From Epiperipatus broadwayi (Eukaryota; Onychophora; Udeonychophora; Euonychophora; Peripatidae), in NCBI GenBank assembly GCA_028023455.1, contig JAQFVV010000323.1:62001-126000 (forward strand): 64,000 bases of DNA, read 5' to 3'. The notes under the pieces were generated by a model. The model searched no databases, was not told where the DNA came from, and saw nothing but the letters and a program-made list of their open reading frames with translations. Position 1 is the first letter of the stretch; the number at the start of each line of letters is the position of its first letter. Position numbers and translations under genes: made by a program. Shown piece after piece: positions 50,465 through 64,000 of this stretch.

Positions 50465-52260
50465 GTAAACATTTCAATATATTTTGAATATTATTATTAA
50501 TAATTATTATCTTTATGGTACACACACACACACACACACACATACATATATATATATTGAATCAACCTCCACCGAACAACAATTAAACAAAAATACTAAC
50601 TACTAACTGCTACTTCTATTTATTTAACACTTACTACCTTCAAAACTTTTAATGATCTAAAACTTAAAATTTAAAATTTACTACTTAAACTTATGGGAAA
50701 CAACAAACACCAAGCATTGACAAATAAAATATTAACTAATATTTTATTATATTTTGTCCTCCTAAATTTCCCTTTCAGAAAATGGTTGATTTTCAGGTAA
50801 AGTGTCAACTATCATCAATAGCGAACTATCAATAACATTCAACACTCGATTACCAAATATACACCGATCAAATAAACACTTTATTTTTTAAAGAAGAAAG
50901 AAAATACCTTATGTGCCAGCTAATTACATTAGAATTAGCATGTCCATCTGATAAGCATAATTCGGTACCTGAAAATCCCTTGCTAACTCAACTGGTTCCA
51001 ACCACCCACTAAATAGACAAAACAAAAGGTATATCTGAAAACGCTGCCTCTTCTAAGCTACTTCTATATTTTTTTTAAAACTAAAATAATTTTCCCGAAC
51101 CATTTAAAATAATACTTCAATCCTTTAAAACTAATAATAACAACATTATACTGAATACTAAACATTTATAGATTTAACTTAGCGAATCTTTTCTGAAATA
51201 CTATTATTAATGATTAGATTTTTCCCTCCTACTCTTATTAAGGAAATAAATATTTATACTTACCCGCATGTATCAGAAATAAACATAAATGTTTTAAGAA
51301 AAATAATTTAAGTGTTTTTTATATTATTTAAAAATAAATTAATCGTTTTATCTTATAATGAGACACACACACTTCTTTTTTTAAAGATTAAAATAAGCAT
51401 TTTAATATATTACTTTAGCAAATAAATTATACACATTACTTCATATTTTATTTTATCTTTTATTTTTAAGTTTAAATAAAAATCAAATCACACATAGATG
51501 CATGCCATTGTTTCAAAAATATTATTTAATAGAAACTGCTTTTACTTATTTTATTATTGCAAATATTAATTTTTTGAAGTTTAAAGTTTATTCTTTTTTT
51601 TAAGTTTAATTCAAAAAGTTCAAAGTTCTTTTAATAAAGTCTATCTTTATTTTAAAAAGAAATCAGGAATGTTTAGATATCAAAGTCAAATAATTACCTA
51701 GGTTTTAAAATACAACGGAAACAGCATAATGGAATTATTTCTTAACTCATCGACAACTGATAAAATGATTCCTCCATAGATCCTGTGATTTGATATGATT
51801 TTTGTGGCTGTTTGGCATTCCTGCACTCCGCTATCCATTTAGTCTATTTCAACATGATTACTTTTTGAACTAATCGCAGATCTTAGATGTGTAGAGAGCG
51901 GCTTTCTGTCAACTGCAAATATGTTGGTTTTAACAGTGCAACCTTTTTTGGAAATATTACCTCAAGAAATATTTATTAAAATGAGAAAGTCAGACCAAGA
52001 ATAAACAAAAGTTGAGCTATTTATACTGTTTTAAACAATGGAAAACTTTAATAGCAGTAGTGTTCGTCTCATGAAATAAAATTAGCTTCTGTGTCTACTT
52101 TTATTAAAAATTACATACACCCATGCACATATATTTATTTATTTATTATAAGATAAAATGAAATCTCTTTATTATTTTATTAAAAATTCATTTAAGGAAC
52201 ATTAAATCATTTATTTATTACAAGACTTTTTTTCTTCTTTTAAACAAAAAAAAATCGTTT
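50465..52260. other. No gene recognised
   Basis: A (CA)n-(TA)n tract lies at 50520-50557. A very short GT-AG bounded candidate (50779-50796, KMVDFQ) does not fit the phase of the gene and was not called. The rest is AT-rich. Confidence 0.45.
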
Positions 52261-54993
52261 GTCATCTGATCCTTCGTGTCAGCCGCTAGAGGCACTATTT
52301 CTAGCTAAATTTCTAGAAATATGCCATTTCTGCAGCTGCACCCAAGCCTTTAAGCATTCTTTCTAAAATAAATCCTAGAAAGATCGTTAACTCAGAGTTA
52401 AGTCTACTTTCTACGCTAAAAGGTAGAGTGTTAACTCAGAGTTAGGTCTTCTATTCTATGATAAAATCTAGAAAGAGTGTTAACTCGGCTTAGCGGCTAA
52501 CAGTGTGGCTTTTTCCGATGCTAAAAGCAGAGCAAAATGCCGTAGTTGTTTGTGTCATGCACTATATCGTAATGCTGCATTATGTATTTTATGTAACAAT
52601 ATTGTACGAGGGTGTGTTAATGTGATCGTGTCAAAATTATTTACATTTTCATTGGTGCCTTTTTTAAAGACGAATTGATGTACTGTTACATTTTATCAAT
52701 TTTAACAGTAGTGATTGTTCATCATAAATTTGTATTCCTCCTAAATTTTCGATTAGGGTGGGGTAGCGTAAAATTTTAAAAATCATGCTTTGAGTCACAT
52801 TTTAGCGAGAAATTTTCCAAGACAAAAAGTATGGCTAATTCCCACAACAGAAAACTTGAAAAGATGGGAATTGCCAGACATGGAAGCCGGCGCTGGAATA
52901 TTTTTACAGCAGAAAAAAAGAAAAAAAACATCCTGCTGCTGAAAGAAAAGATTGGGTTGTGCAGCAAATATATGCAGATTTGAGGTCCAAAAACATCTGC
53001 CGACGGAAATGTTCACTTTATAAAGGCAAGCTTGTTAGAGGGATTCTAAATGGCCTTCATCAAATGTCAAAAATAAAAGAAGTAACTTCAATTTTTATTT
53101 AAATGTACATCCCATCTTCTCCCAATAATTGTTGTCATTAGCAATCAAATGTAAAATAAAAGAAGTAACTCAAATTTTTATTTAAACATAGCCCCAAAAA
53201 CCCCTCTTCTCCCAATAATTGTTGTCGTTGGCAATCAAATGGTCATATAAAAGGAACATCAATTATTCTTTAATCGTATAGAAAAAAAAACAAAAAACCC
53301 TCCCACTAATTGTTGTTGGCAATCAAATGTAAACCAATCAAAGTAAGACAGTAAATTATTAGTTAAACATAACCCAAATTACTATTTGAATGTACACCAA
53401 AAAGGACCCGCTCTTGTCAATCAAAATTAAAGAAACCTAGACTATTATTGTCCCATTGTCAAATCGAATATTATTTGGGAAAACGTAAATAACATATAAA
53501 TGAAAAAAAAAAGAAAGTCAAATCGGTTTTCAATCAAATGGTAACCGATAAAAGTCACTTAAATTTTGATTTAAACATACAAACAAACAATAAAAAATGC
53601 AAAACCCTTTCTCCCAATAATTGTTGTCAGCAATCAAATGTAAAAAATAAAAGGAATGTACAATTATTCTTTAATCATAAACAAAAACACCCCTCCCACT
53701 AATTGTTGTCAGCAATCGAATGTAAAGCACTAAAAATAAGGTAAACCGATTATTTTTTAAACGTAACCCAAAGTACTATTTGAACATACACCAAAAAAAG
53801 ACCTACTCTTGTCAATAAAAATGAAAGAAAACCACAACAACTATTATTATCCCATTGTCAAAAATATTAGGTTTTGGGCAAACCTAAACCCTAATTTATA
53901 AATGAAAAAAAAAAAGAAAGTCAAAACCGTTGTCAATCAAATATAACCGATAAAAGTAACTTCAATTTTGATTTAAACATACACAAAAAAAAAACAACCT
54001 CTTTAGCTCCCAATAATTGTTCTCGGCAATCAAATGTAAAATAAAAGAAAGGTAAATTAGTATTTAATCATCACCCAAAAACACCCACCTCTCTCACTAA
54101 TTATTTTCAGCAATCAAATGTACACCACTACTAAAAGTAATGTAAACTACTATTCTTTAAACGGTTACACCCCTTCTCCCAATAAATGTTGTCTACAATC
54201 GTACACACAAAAAACACCCCTCCCAATAACTAGTGTTGGCAATCAAATGTAAACCAATCAAAGTAAGACCGCAACTTATTATTTAAACATAACCCAAATT
54301 ACTATTTGAATCTACACCAAAAAAACACCTGCTCTTGTCAATAAAAATTAAACAAACAACAACTATTATTGTCTCATTGTCAAAAATATTTATTTGTAGA
54401 ACCAAAACCATAATTTATAAATGAAAGGAAGTCAAATCAGTCATCAATCAAATGTAAACTGATAAAAGTAAAGATTTTAATTTTTATTTAAACATGCACA
54501 CACATGGGGAAAAAAACACTTCTCCCAATAATTGTTGTCGGCAATCAAATGTAAACCTATCAAAGTAACGTAAATTATTATTTAATTGTACACAAAAAAA
54601 ACCCTCCCACTAATTGTTGTCGGCAATCAAATGTAAACCTATCAAAGTAACATAAATTATTATTTAAAAATCCATTCAAAAAAAACCACTCTCTCTTGAA
54701 TTTTGTCAATCCAATTTTACAAAAACAGTAATACTATTTAAAAAAAAACACAAATTACTATTTGAACACACACCAAAAAAGACCCTTTGGTAAAAAAAAA
54801 CAAACTATTATTATCCCATCATCAAAAATATTATTTGGGAAAAATAATTCAGAAACGAAAGAAAGTGAACTTTGTAAACAAACAAAAAAAAAAGTCAATA
54901 TTAATAGAGAATCGCTAGCCCGGGAATATTATATTAATGTGTTTTTTGGTTAGAAATCGTGCTTCTAGCGGCTGACATGAAGGATCAGATGAG
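52261..54993. mobile_element. Large TIR element with internal minisatellite
   Basis: TCATCTGATCCTTCGTGTCA-GCCGCTAGAGGCAC at 52262 is the inverse of the end at 54950-54992 (about 39 of 42 matches). The left third holds three diverged copies of a short GTTAACTCAGAGTTA-containing block (52388-52500) and a GC-richer part to about 53050 without a recognisable protein. The rest is a minisatellite. Flanks AACAAAAAAAAATCGTTT and AACAAAAAATCTTTT are alike and may be a slipped target duplication. It is most likely a non-autonomous DNA transposon or a Helentron-like satellite carrier, family unknown. Confidence 0.75.
53060..54900. repeat. Minisatellite, ~90-110-bp units
   Basis: Roughly eighteen imperfect units, each with a CCCAATAATTGTTGTC-GGCAATCAAATGTAA core followed by AAAGTAA, TTATTATTTAAAC and an A/C-rich run. 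A longer period is also visible: blocks with CTCTTGTCAATAAAAATTAAA and TATTATTGTCCCATTGTCAAA recur about every 420 bp (near 53420, 53810, 54340 and 54800). This indicates a higher-order repeat of several units. Confidence 0.85.
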
Positions 54994-55618
54994 AACAAAA
55001 AATCTTTTATTTTAAACAGCTTATTATTTTAAACAGCGTTTGCAGTTTATTTTATTTAATACAAAATTCCCCCTCCCCCCTGCTCTTTAATTTTTTACAT
55101 TTTATTCTCTTAATATTAATTTTTTATATTTTTAAAACATGGGACTCATACAATTACTTTAATATCAATGTACTTTGTTACAATATATATAGTGTAAAAC
55201 TTTAAATTAGCATACAAAGTAATATATATGATCAATAAAATGCTTTATAAAATTTATTTATATTTTTCTTTAGTAAATAAATGCTTTTTTCAAACAAAAT
55301 TCATATTTACAATCATTGAATATCACATTATTCATGGCTTGTATCTATTCTCTATAGGCTATTTTGTATGAGTGTAATCACCCTATCATTTAATGTTGAT
55401 GATCATCTACTTATTTTTTCCTGCTAATTGCCATTTTATTTTCTTACATTTATTTAAAAAGCTTAATGTACTAGCAACCTTGTTCCCCATTTTCATAATG
55501 ATAACTTGATATATATTATTGCTCCAATTATTCTGCATGGTATGATCTAGTTTTTGGCTACCATTAATTCTGTAAGAATAAATAATAGTTTTTTAAAAAA
55601 TTATCAGTGCATCTTCTC
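54994..55618. other. No gene recognised
   Basis: AT-rich sequence between the TIR element and the long ATCT tract. Confidence 0.5.
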
Positions 55619-56330
<712 letters not shown>

Positions 56331-56941
56331 GCACAAACAAAGGGGATAAATCATTCCCCACCCATGGTATGAATTAACAGTACCCTAAATGTTAAACACA
56401 AGATCAAGATCAAGATCAAGAATAGAATGAATAACTTATTTTGGGGTGTTCTGACATTCACAAGCATATCTTTGTCAACATTGTTGGTAATTCAGATGAA
56501 AATTAATTTATTACCAGATGAAATGTCGAACTCATAAACAATTTGACAAAGCTGAAGACAACATCTTTCTCTAATACCTTGTTTATAATAATTAAATAAG
56601 ATTTAATACATAAACTTTATTCATAATCTGGGAGAAGAGTGAATTGCTTTTTTCCCTTTACATGTATATTGAGCTATGTTTAATTTAAAGTTTACACATT
56701 ACATCTTATTTAGTTATTACAATCAATGTATTAAAAGAGAGATGCTGTCTTTACCTTTGTATAATTGATTATGTGTTCTCCATTTCATCTGGCTAATGAA
56801 TTAATTTTCGCCAGATTTACCAACAATCTTGACAAAGGGTAGCAAACATCAAACCTCTTAAGAATGTGCTATTCATTCTATTCTTGATTTTTTGTTGACA
56901 TTTAGTCGGGAGAAAAGTGATTTACATTCTGTGTTGTTGTT

Positions 56942-57011
<70 letters not shown>

Positions 57012-57488
57012 GAAACCCAAAAATAACCAGCTATTTGTAATGCAAAATGAATCACTTTAAAAAATATAGTCTATTGAATGCAATGGATTGATCTAAACAG
57101 TTTGTTATTTTTTGAAGTAATGAAAAAACACTTGCAAAGTGATGCTTTTTAACACTTCTGTCATTCTCTCTTTTTCCCCAGTTTTCACTCCACAAAAAAA
57201 TTGGGGCGTTTTTTTCATTTAAGAGATTTAAAAAAACATGCATGAAGTGAGATTGAGCAAAATATATCTGATGGATAAGCTGTGTCATGTTGAATTTAAT
57301 TAAAAAGTGTTTTACCCTCAAGGTCCTGGGAGAAGACTTTATTGGGGTAGAGTTTTCACTTTTTTCTTTGCACTAAATGGGATGTTTATATTTTACCACA
57401 TCATACAGATGTTTCAGAACTTGCAGATAAAATGTCTGATCATTTTGAACTAAATGTGGGAGAAAAGTGTTTTTTTTTAAGTGTCATA
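56331..57488. other. No gene; (TA)n tract
   Basis: A pure (TA)n tract occupies about 56948-57008. The block CTTTACCAACAATCTTGACAAAGG-like at 56810-56840 is the inverse of text near 56465-56500 (TTTGTCAACATTGTTGGTAA), suggesting another small foldback between 56400 and 56890. No coding motif is seen. Confidence 0.45.
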
Positions 57489-57571
57489 GCATTGGCCGGG
57501 ACACGAACTCACAACCCAGGCAACTGCCTGCTAGTGCAAGGCAGTCACACTGACCTCTCGACCACCAATGC
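57489..57571 (-). repeat. tRNA-derived SINE-like copy
   Basis: On the minus strand: GCATTGG, TGGTCGAGAGGTCAG (A-box-like), a strong inner hairpin ACTGCCT/AGGCAGT, GAGTTCGTGTCCC (B-box-like), CCAATGC, then TATGACAC and an A-run. It has the same ends and the same TATGACAC tail as the copy at 46806, so the unit is conserved beyond the tRNA part. The 83-nt length and mismatched arms exclude a normal tRNA gene. Confidence 0.65.
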
Positions 57572-57984
57572 AAAAAAAATGTTGTTTGTGCCAAAAAAAA
57601 AATCAGTATTAATTCCAACATTTCAGCCATTATTAAAAAAAATGACAAATACACAAAATGTCCTTTAGAAAAAAACATGCTATGTCCCCCCATGATTCTA
57701 CATGGTGATGTCATTTAAAAGATAGGCTCAGAAGAATTTCAGCAAGAAATAGGTAACAACAAAAGTTGCTTACAATAGGCACACATACAAAAGAAGGATT
57801 CTGGTTATTTTTAGTTCTCACCCCACTACAGCCTAACACTACATTAATAATTATAATTGAAATATAAATTCATATAACATTGCAATACTAACTGCAAAAC
57901 AAAATTTTATGTAAAATTTATCCACAACTATTGTTTCTTCTATTGACGAAGTGACATTTTCAAGTGATATTCAACAGTAAACAT

Positions 57985-58087
<103 letters not shown>

Positions 58088-58103
58088 CTTCAAAAACCAA
58101 CTT

Positions 58104-58713
58104 TTTTTAACATCAAAGGATATCTTCATAAAATTGATGACCTTCATCAATGTTTTTTTTTACTCTTTTTTAATTCTCTTTTTTTAATAAAATATATTCT
58201 CTGCATTGTGTAATAATATTTTGTGACCCACACTCAGTTCATGAATATACAAATATGAGTTATAATATTTATTTTTTAACTTTAATTTGAACATTAATTC
58301 TTTCATAAGTACTTAATTTACTTTGGCCAATATAAATTTTATGGCAATAGCAAAGAATCTTATAACCTACCCCAGAAATAGATTTGCTATCAATTGATTG
58401 TTGTAAACCATTTAACAATAGGCTTAAACAAATGTAATTGATAGCTGTCATAAAACTTATATAGGTGAAAGTATATTATGTCTTAATAAAAAAGTTAAAG
58501 CTCATAAAATAGAGTTAAAATAGATATCATACATAACTGACATTTGTATATTCATAAACTAAATCAAGGTCATAAAATATTATTTGACAATACAGAAGGT
58601 ATTTTTGTTTAAAAAATGGTGAATTGAAAAGAATGGTAAAAGAAACATTGATGGTAAAACTTTTTGAAACTGAGGTCAATCTCATGAAGAGATCTTTTGA
58701 TGTTAAAAAAAGA
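58104..58713. repeat. Foldback element, ~165-bp diverged arms
   Basis: The left arm (58104-58267) and right arm (about 58535-58713) are inverted: TTTTTTTAACATCAAAGGAT pairs with ATCTTTTGATGTTAAAAAAA, and TTCATGAATATACAAATATG with CATTTGTATATTCATAAACT. The spacer is about 270 bp. No hammerhead core could be built convincingly. The element type is unknown. Confidence 0.72.
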
Positions 58714-58920
58714 CAACGATGGGAAGGTTTTTTTCATTTTGTATATATATGTTCTATGTTTTTGTTAAATTTCACTTGAAAAAGATCTATTTGTTAATAG
58801 ATGAAGCCATGGTTGTTGGAAAATTTTAGTAAAATTTTATTTCTTGGCTGGTATTGCTATATTATATAAATTACAATTATATATATATACAGAAAACATA
58901 CCATAGTTCAAATAAGCTTT

Positions 58921-59332
58921 TGATAAGTGCAGTATGAGAAAATATTTAAAATCTCTATCCACAATCTTCCCATCTCAAGACCCACTGGTAATATGTTATA
59001 TATGACTTGCTTTTTTGATTATTATAATTTTACCTTTAAGGCTTTAGCTATACTGAGGCTATTAAAATATGGTAGATCTGAATTTAGTTCAGTCCCATAT
59101 AGCTATTTAAGTTAGATAGATGGATTTAAAGACATTTTCATGTCTGAAAATTTCAGAGTTTCTACTTAAATATTACATATAAAAGTGTTGGGTTTTGAGT
59201 TGATATTTTAGATCTAGTGTCCAAATATTCTCACACTCCACTGATGTGAGCTATAAGCTCAAAACCAGTTGGTCTGGAGATGGGAAGGTTCTGGATAGAG
59301 ATTTTAAATATTTTTTCATACCACACTTATCA
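58921..59332. repeat. Diverged family B relative with inverted ends
   Basis: Ends TGATAAGTGCAGTATGAGAA (58921) and TTCATACCACACTTATCA (to 59332) are inverted, with about 68-bp arms. The interior has GATCTAGTGTCC and TCTGGAGATGGGAAGG followed by GGATAGAGATTTTAAATA. These follow the order in family B (GATCTAGGTGCAG, TCTGGGGATATTGG, TAGATAGGGATTTTATGCA), so it is a distant member. Confidence 0.65.
59235..59280 (+). ncRNA. Hammerhead-like motif, diverged subfamily
   Basis: CTCCA, CTGATGT, stem II GAGCT-ATA-AGCTC (five perfect pairs), AAAA, stem III ACC-AGTT-GGT (three pairs), cleavage C, then TGGAG (five pairs with CTCCA). All three helices are good, but two core bases that normally form the G12-A9 pair are changed (CTGATGT and AAAA). 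The architecture is therefore that of a hammerhead while activity is unlikely. Confidence 0.55.
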
Positions 59333-62300
59333 ATTAAGAGCTTGTTTGACTATTGGTATTCTCTCTGTATTACATTTTTGTAAATACAAGCTTATAAAAG
59401 TAATTTTAACCCTCACTACACATATAATTAAGAATACATGCATAAAAAAAAATGGTTAAAATAAATTATTTCTTCAAACCAACTAAGCTAGCAAGAAACA
59501 GTAAATCTAAGAAAGGTGACAAAGTTTCCATGAAGATAATAACTTCTAATATAAACATGGTTAAACTAACTTCAAAATCCACAACAATATACTATTAGGT
59601 AAATTTAATATTTGTAAACCAATAAATAATTAATAATGAGATCTATACGATGAATGTGGAATTCGAATTATGAATTAAATGATATATAGATGATAGAAAT
59701 AAATAATAATTAAATAATGAAAAGGAATGAGCTTAAGAGAAAGAAAATGTTTTAGGATAATGGTGATAATAAAATAGAAGCCAATGATGGATGAATCAGT
59801 TATGATGATGAATTAAGATAAAATAAAAATGAAAAAGTAAAAGAAAAAAATCAAGATGAAATGTAGGAACAATGTTGATGTTGGAGAATAAGATTGTGGG
59901 TTATAAATTACTATTATATTAAATAATATTAAAGCAAAATAAAACAAAGTATGGTTTATAAGTTTGATTACCAGAATATTTAACCATAAAGTTAAAATAA
60001 ATTATAAGTTTTAAAATTAAAGAAGAAATTTACATCTCAAAATTATACTAAATTAATAAAGTTGTAAACATAAACATAACTCTAACCAAAACATAAATAA
60101 CTTAAGACTTAAAAAGTATCATAAATTCAAACTTATACAAATAAGAATTAACAATTTACTTTTCACAGGATTCCAATAACTTAAATATTATTATTTTACG
60201 AGATATATTTTGGTCAGTGAGAGGGATTTTGTCATTACCCAAATATGCTGAATAAAACAGCTGATAAAACAAAAATTAAATTAATAAACAATATTTGTCA
60301 ATTCCAGTACCAACAGTAATATGAACTTTAAGCTTTATGAGGTAAAAATAAGTTCTTAATAAATTATGCAATAATTTACAAACTTACTTTTATTAAATAA
60401 TTATCAGAAATATGATCAAGATCACTTTATTGTTGTACCTAATGAGTCAAATAAATACATTATTCCAAAAACAATAAATAATTAAAATATTATTTAAAAT
60501 CAGACACGAGCTTAAGATCTACAGTATTCTAATCAATAAGCCATAAATTGTAAAAGTACTTTAAATGTAAAAGTTTACCAAAATCATTATGATATATTAA
60601 TGCAATATTAATGCACAATAAACTATGTTCTATTAAGACAATAAAATGTGTTGATAGAAATAACAATATTAATATGGAGGATGATTAGGAATAAGACCAC
60701 AGACAACTAAATTTATTTTTAAAACAAGGAGCTTTATTTACACTATTTACAATTTTTTTTAAAAAGAATAAACAATTAAAAAATATACATCTATTTTTAG
60801 AAACAATATAAAGCAAGGTATATTTCATTTGAGTACCAGTATATCAGTTTTGGTGCATTGATATGCTTAGTAATATAATATCCATTTATAATATGATATT
60901 GAGAGCATTAAAGAATAGGTAAACTTTATTAATTAATAATATGATAAAGGCAATTATTATATTAAGCACAAACAATAATTATCACTATTTAACATGAAGA
61001 TATTTACCATATAAATATGGAAACAAACACCAAAAATCAAATGTATGCAGTATACTAAACTTTGCCTATATCCATAAAATAATCATTCTAAATATAAAAA
61101 GGTCATACTGATCCATAAGTGAACTACTGCTTGATGGCAATAAAATAACAATGTACGTGTGTATCTCTTATTATGCTATATATAAATTTTAAAATCACTA
61201 GCAAATTTTTTTGGTTCTCTTGTAAACTGTTGACAAAGTACAACAGCACAATATATACACTATTTTACTTAGCTAATCACTATAGATAAACAAGTATCTC
61301 TGAAGCTAACTGTACCTTATCATTGCCATATAATTTTTAGAACATCAAAAACTTCACTATATAAGGTGAAAAATAATTAGACATCATCTCATGAGGGCTA
61401 AAACAATAAAAAAAGGCTCTTCAAAACAACATTTTATAGTTGGATAATAATATAGCATATTCCAATACCTTTTTTCTAGATATAAAGTGTGTGGACATTG
61501 TCTCAGCCCAGGGAAACAATGCATGCCATCACAATATATATCTCTAGGGATTAAACTATGCTAATTAAGAATTAACTAATTATTAGCGTTAATAAAATTA
61601 TCCTCTCATGGAATAAGCAATGGAAGAGAATCCTCCATCTACTATGCTCAATATCAGTTATATAATATTTGATGAAATTATATGTTTCTTATATGTATAA
61701 ACTAACACAAAAGCCCATCAAAACAATGGCAAGATAAAATAATTCTCACAATAAAAGCTAAAAGATAAATATCCTACTTCACAATATATACTAAATAGTG
61801 TATTGAACCAGCAAAAGTATTATAAGTGACTATAGAATATTTTCTTAAAAGCATATACAATTCTATAAACTAAAGTGAACATATTAAATTATAGGCAAAA
61901 TGGAATAAAGATATAAAATGAGTGTATCCCTGCTTATATGGAAAAATCCATATAATAAGATAATTGTGTTATTATGAGAAAATACTATTATTCTTCTGAC
62001 AAGTTAATTTGTCTGTTCATGTATAAATAGAATATCAATAAATTATTCTTATAAATGTAAGAGAGTGATATATCTCTCTATCTAAACATACTTAATTTAA
62101 AGTTAAATTTCAGACCAACCAGTAAAGAAAAATAAATAAATAAATAAATAAATGTATATAATTTTACCTTGGTCAGTTTTCAGACTCATCACAAATTTGT
62201 ACCATTAAAATATATATATATATATACCTTAATAACCTATCCAAAACTAGTACAATACAATAATGGACATGAACAAAGAAAAAAAAAACATTATTATCAT

Positions 62301-64000
62301 ATTATACTTTATTCCCCTAGTTCATAATCTGAGTTTCTTCACTATAAGCTGACTGATGAGTAAAATAATACAATTATGAGTTAGACATTTTACAAACAAA
62401 ATATTCATATTTTCTTACATTTATTCCAATATAGTAAATCAAATCAGCAAGACTTTATTGCAATACAATAATGATGTAATAGTGCTTATAATTCTGCAGA
62501 ATTTTGGATCCCCCTCATTTGACTAAATTTTAATATTAATAATAACTTCAAATAGCAAGTGAAAACTTTCACACAAGTATTTTTTATTTTATTTTATCCA
62601 TGATAATATATTTTAAATAGTGGCGATGACTTCAGCATTCCAATACATTTTGAGATTATTTTGTAATACTTAAAACTAATATTAATTCCAGCATTCCACC
62701 TCAGTTATTAAGAAATAGATATTTAGTTATTTATTTTTTTTATATCAGTATTATTAAATATTTTCTTGAATAATTAAATAAATGGTTATTGTTTCTTTTC
62801 TCTTATCAGGATTTCCATGAAAGATCTTTATTAAATGTGAGTTAAAATTTTTTTTCCATTTATCAGTACGGTAAACATATTTCAGTTTTCATTTTTAATG
62901 ATGAATCAAATTAGTGCTCCAAAAGATTTATCAGACGATATACTTTTTTTAAGAAAAATGTAAACTAAACGTACACATCCTATAAAATCAGTAAACGTTC
63001 TTATTCATTTGAAGTAACTTTTACTTTGTTCAATTTAAATTTAAAAACTTTTGTCCAAATTATTTTTAATTAGATTTTTATTATATATTTGATTGATTAA
63101 AGCAAAAGTATTTTATATTTGCTCTATAAGTGAATGCACAGAATATACATTTTTTTTCTTTTTGTCATTTTAAACAATTGACGTGAGATTTTCAAATGTA
63201 CACAATAATTATAATAGCAAAATTGTAATGATATGTGGAATAAAATTTCATGCTTACAATTTCTTGTCCTGTTTTGAATTCAAGCATCCTTTTGGTAAAG
63301 TACTTGTTTTTCAAAATGGCTTTCATTTTTCCCAGTGTAAAATCTTTGCAAATGTTGATCGATGGTTACAGAGGTCATATGCATGCAAAGAATTAAATTT
63401 TTCTATTCCATGGTTTAAGAATTAACATATATTTTAGTTTTGGTCAATTTAAATCTGGTGTTATCACTTTTTCAGCTTTCTTCTTGATTTATTTAGTTTT
63501 GTTGTTTCAGATGTTAATGTCTTTCCTCTAGTTTTTTATTAATATTACCCCATCTACTACTCATGTTAAGTTATTTATAACTTTTATTATATTGAATTGT
63601 GGTACAATTAAAAGTAGACAAATAACAACATAGTGTGCATATAATTAATATTTCTATACCTATATTCATTAGTAATAATTAATCAGACTATTCATTACTA
63701 ACTTAAATCACTATAACAAAATATACTTAGGAATTGATTACAAATATTGATTTAGAAGTGTTAAAAAATTAAATCTTTATACCTATTACTATTTAATAAT
63801 AATAAAGTAGCAAAACATATTTATACTTTCAAATTAATAATAATGCTATTAAAGTATCATTTTAATATTATTGAAAATTAGTCCACCCTGAAAATTGCAT
63901 ATAGAATCTTATACACACCCTGCCAGGGGGGTTAGCATATTTTGAACAGTCTGAGTCTTTATCACTTTCAGATTTACTGATAAAATTTATTTACTTTTGA
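59333..64000. other. AT-rich interval, no gene seen
   Basis: There is a (AAAT)n block near 62132-62152 and a (TA)n block at about 62211-62226, with no recognised repeat family. Frames at 58927-59115 and 63183-63425 have no motifs or supported splice sites. If the + strand gene continues, no phase-1 Thr-rich or domain exon was recognised here. Confidence 0.45.

Noticed and set aside
50779-50796. 18-nt micro-exon KMVDFQ
   Set aside because: It has good GT-AG borders but is open only in phase 0; the phase used by the gene gives a stop codon.
58630-58690. TTGATGG...GAAAC...GTC as a hammerhead in the 58.1-58.7 kb foldback
   Set aside because: The core differs at two invariant positions, stem II does not pair and stem I has only about three pairs.

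Overview
The window looks like AT-rich nuclear DNA from an invertebrate animal. It has long microsatellites, split exons with GT-AG junctions, RTE-type and L1/Tx1-like LINE fragments and many foldback repeats. No bacterial or organellar features, rRNA genes or CRISPR arrays were seen. A mollusc such as a cephalopod would fit the repeat spectrum, but nothing here is diagnostic and the species call is a guess.

Host gene. Six exons on the + strand appear to belong to one gene that runs off both ends of the window. Two long exons (6613-7005 and 31891-32280) encode paralogous domains of about 130 residues, with a conserved cysteine pair and many N-glycosylation sequons. Four mini-exons of 51, 36, 36 and 39 nt (15189, 15731, 38616, 50426) encode Thr/Ser-rich linkers. 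All six start and end in phase 1, so any of them can be skipped or duplicated without a frameshift. The order is domain-mini-mini-domain-mini-mini, and introns around three mini-exons are visibly paralogous. This suggests growth by module duplication and a secreted or cell-surface, possibly mucin-like glycoprotein. A weaker Cys-rich candidate exon lies at 17903-17971. No signal peptide, transmembrane segment or stop codon of this gene is in the window.

Hammerhead-bearing repeats. Two unrelated families of about 450-bp units carry type I hammerhead ribozyme motifs. Family B lies at 10.0-10.9, 11.4, 13.1-13.7, 26.7 and 36.4-38.0 kb, with a diverged relative at 58.9-59.3 kb. Family A lies at 7.2, 22.8-23.6 and 27.7-28.2 kb. 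Units occur as tandem dimers (period about 453-458 bp) and as inverted pairs. One family B copy is inserted in an older RTE LINE with a perfect 13-bp target duplication. This layout matches retrozymes, which are non-autonomous elements moved through circular RNA. Family A arms also carry tRNA-like A and B boxes.

Other repeats. A nearly intact RTE-type reverse transcriptase lies at 40.3-42.4 kb, with relatives at 7.6, 12.7-13.9 and 14.5 kb. A LINE 3' end at 43.9-45.3 kb sits between two long (AAT)n tracts. A degenerate LINE lies at 47.1-48.0 kb. Inverted-repeat elements lie at 2.9, 15.5, 48.1-49.1, 52.3-55.0 (with an internal minisatellite) and 58.1 kb. There are two short tRNA-derived SINE-like copies. 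Long (ATCT)n, (AAT)n and (TA)n tracts break up the rest. Large intervals hold no recognisable gene.
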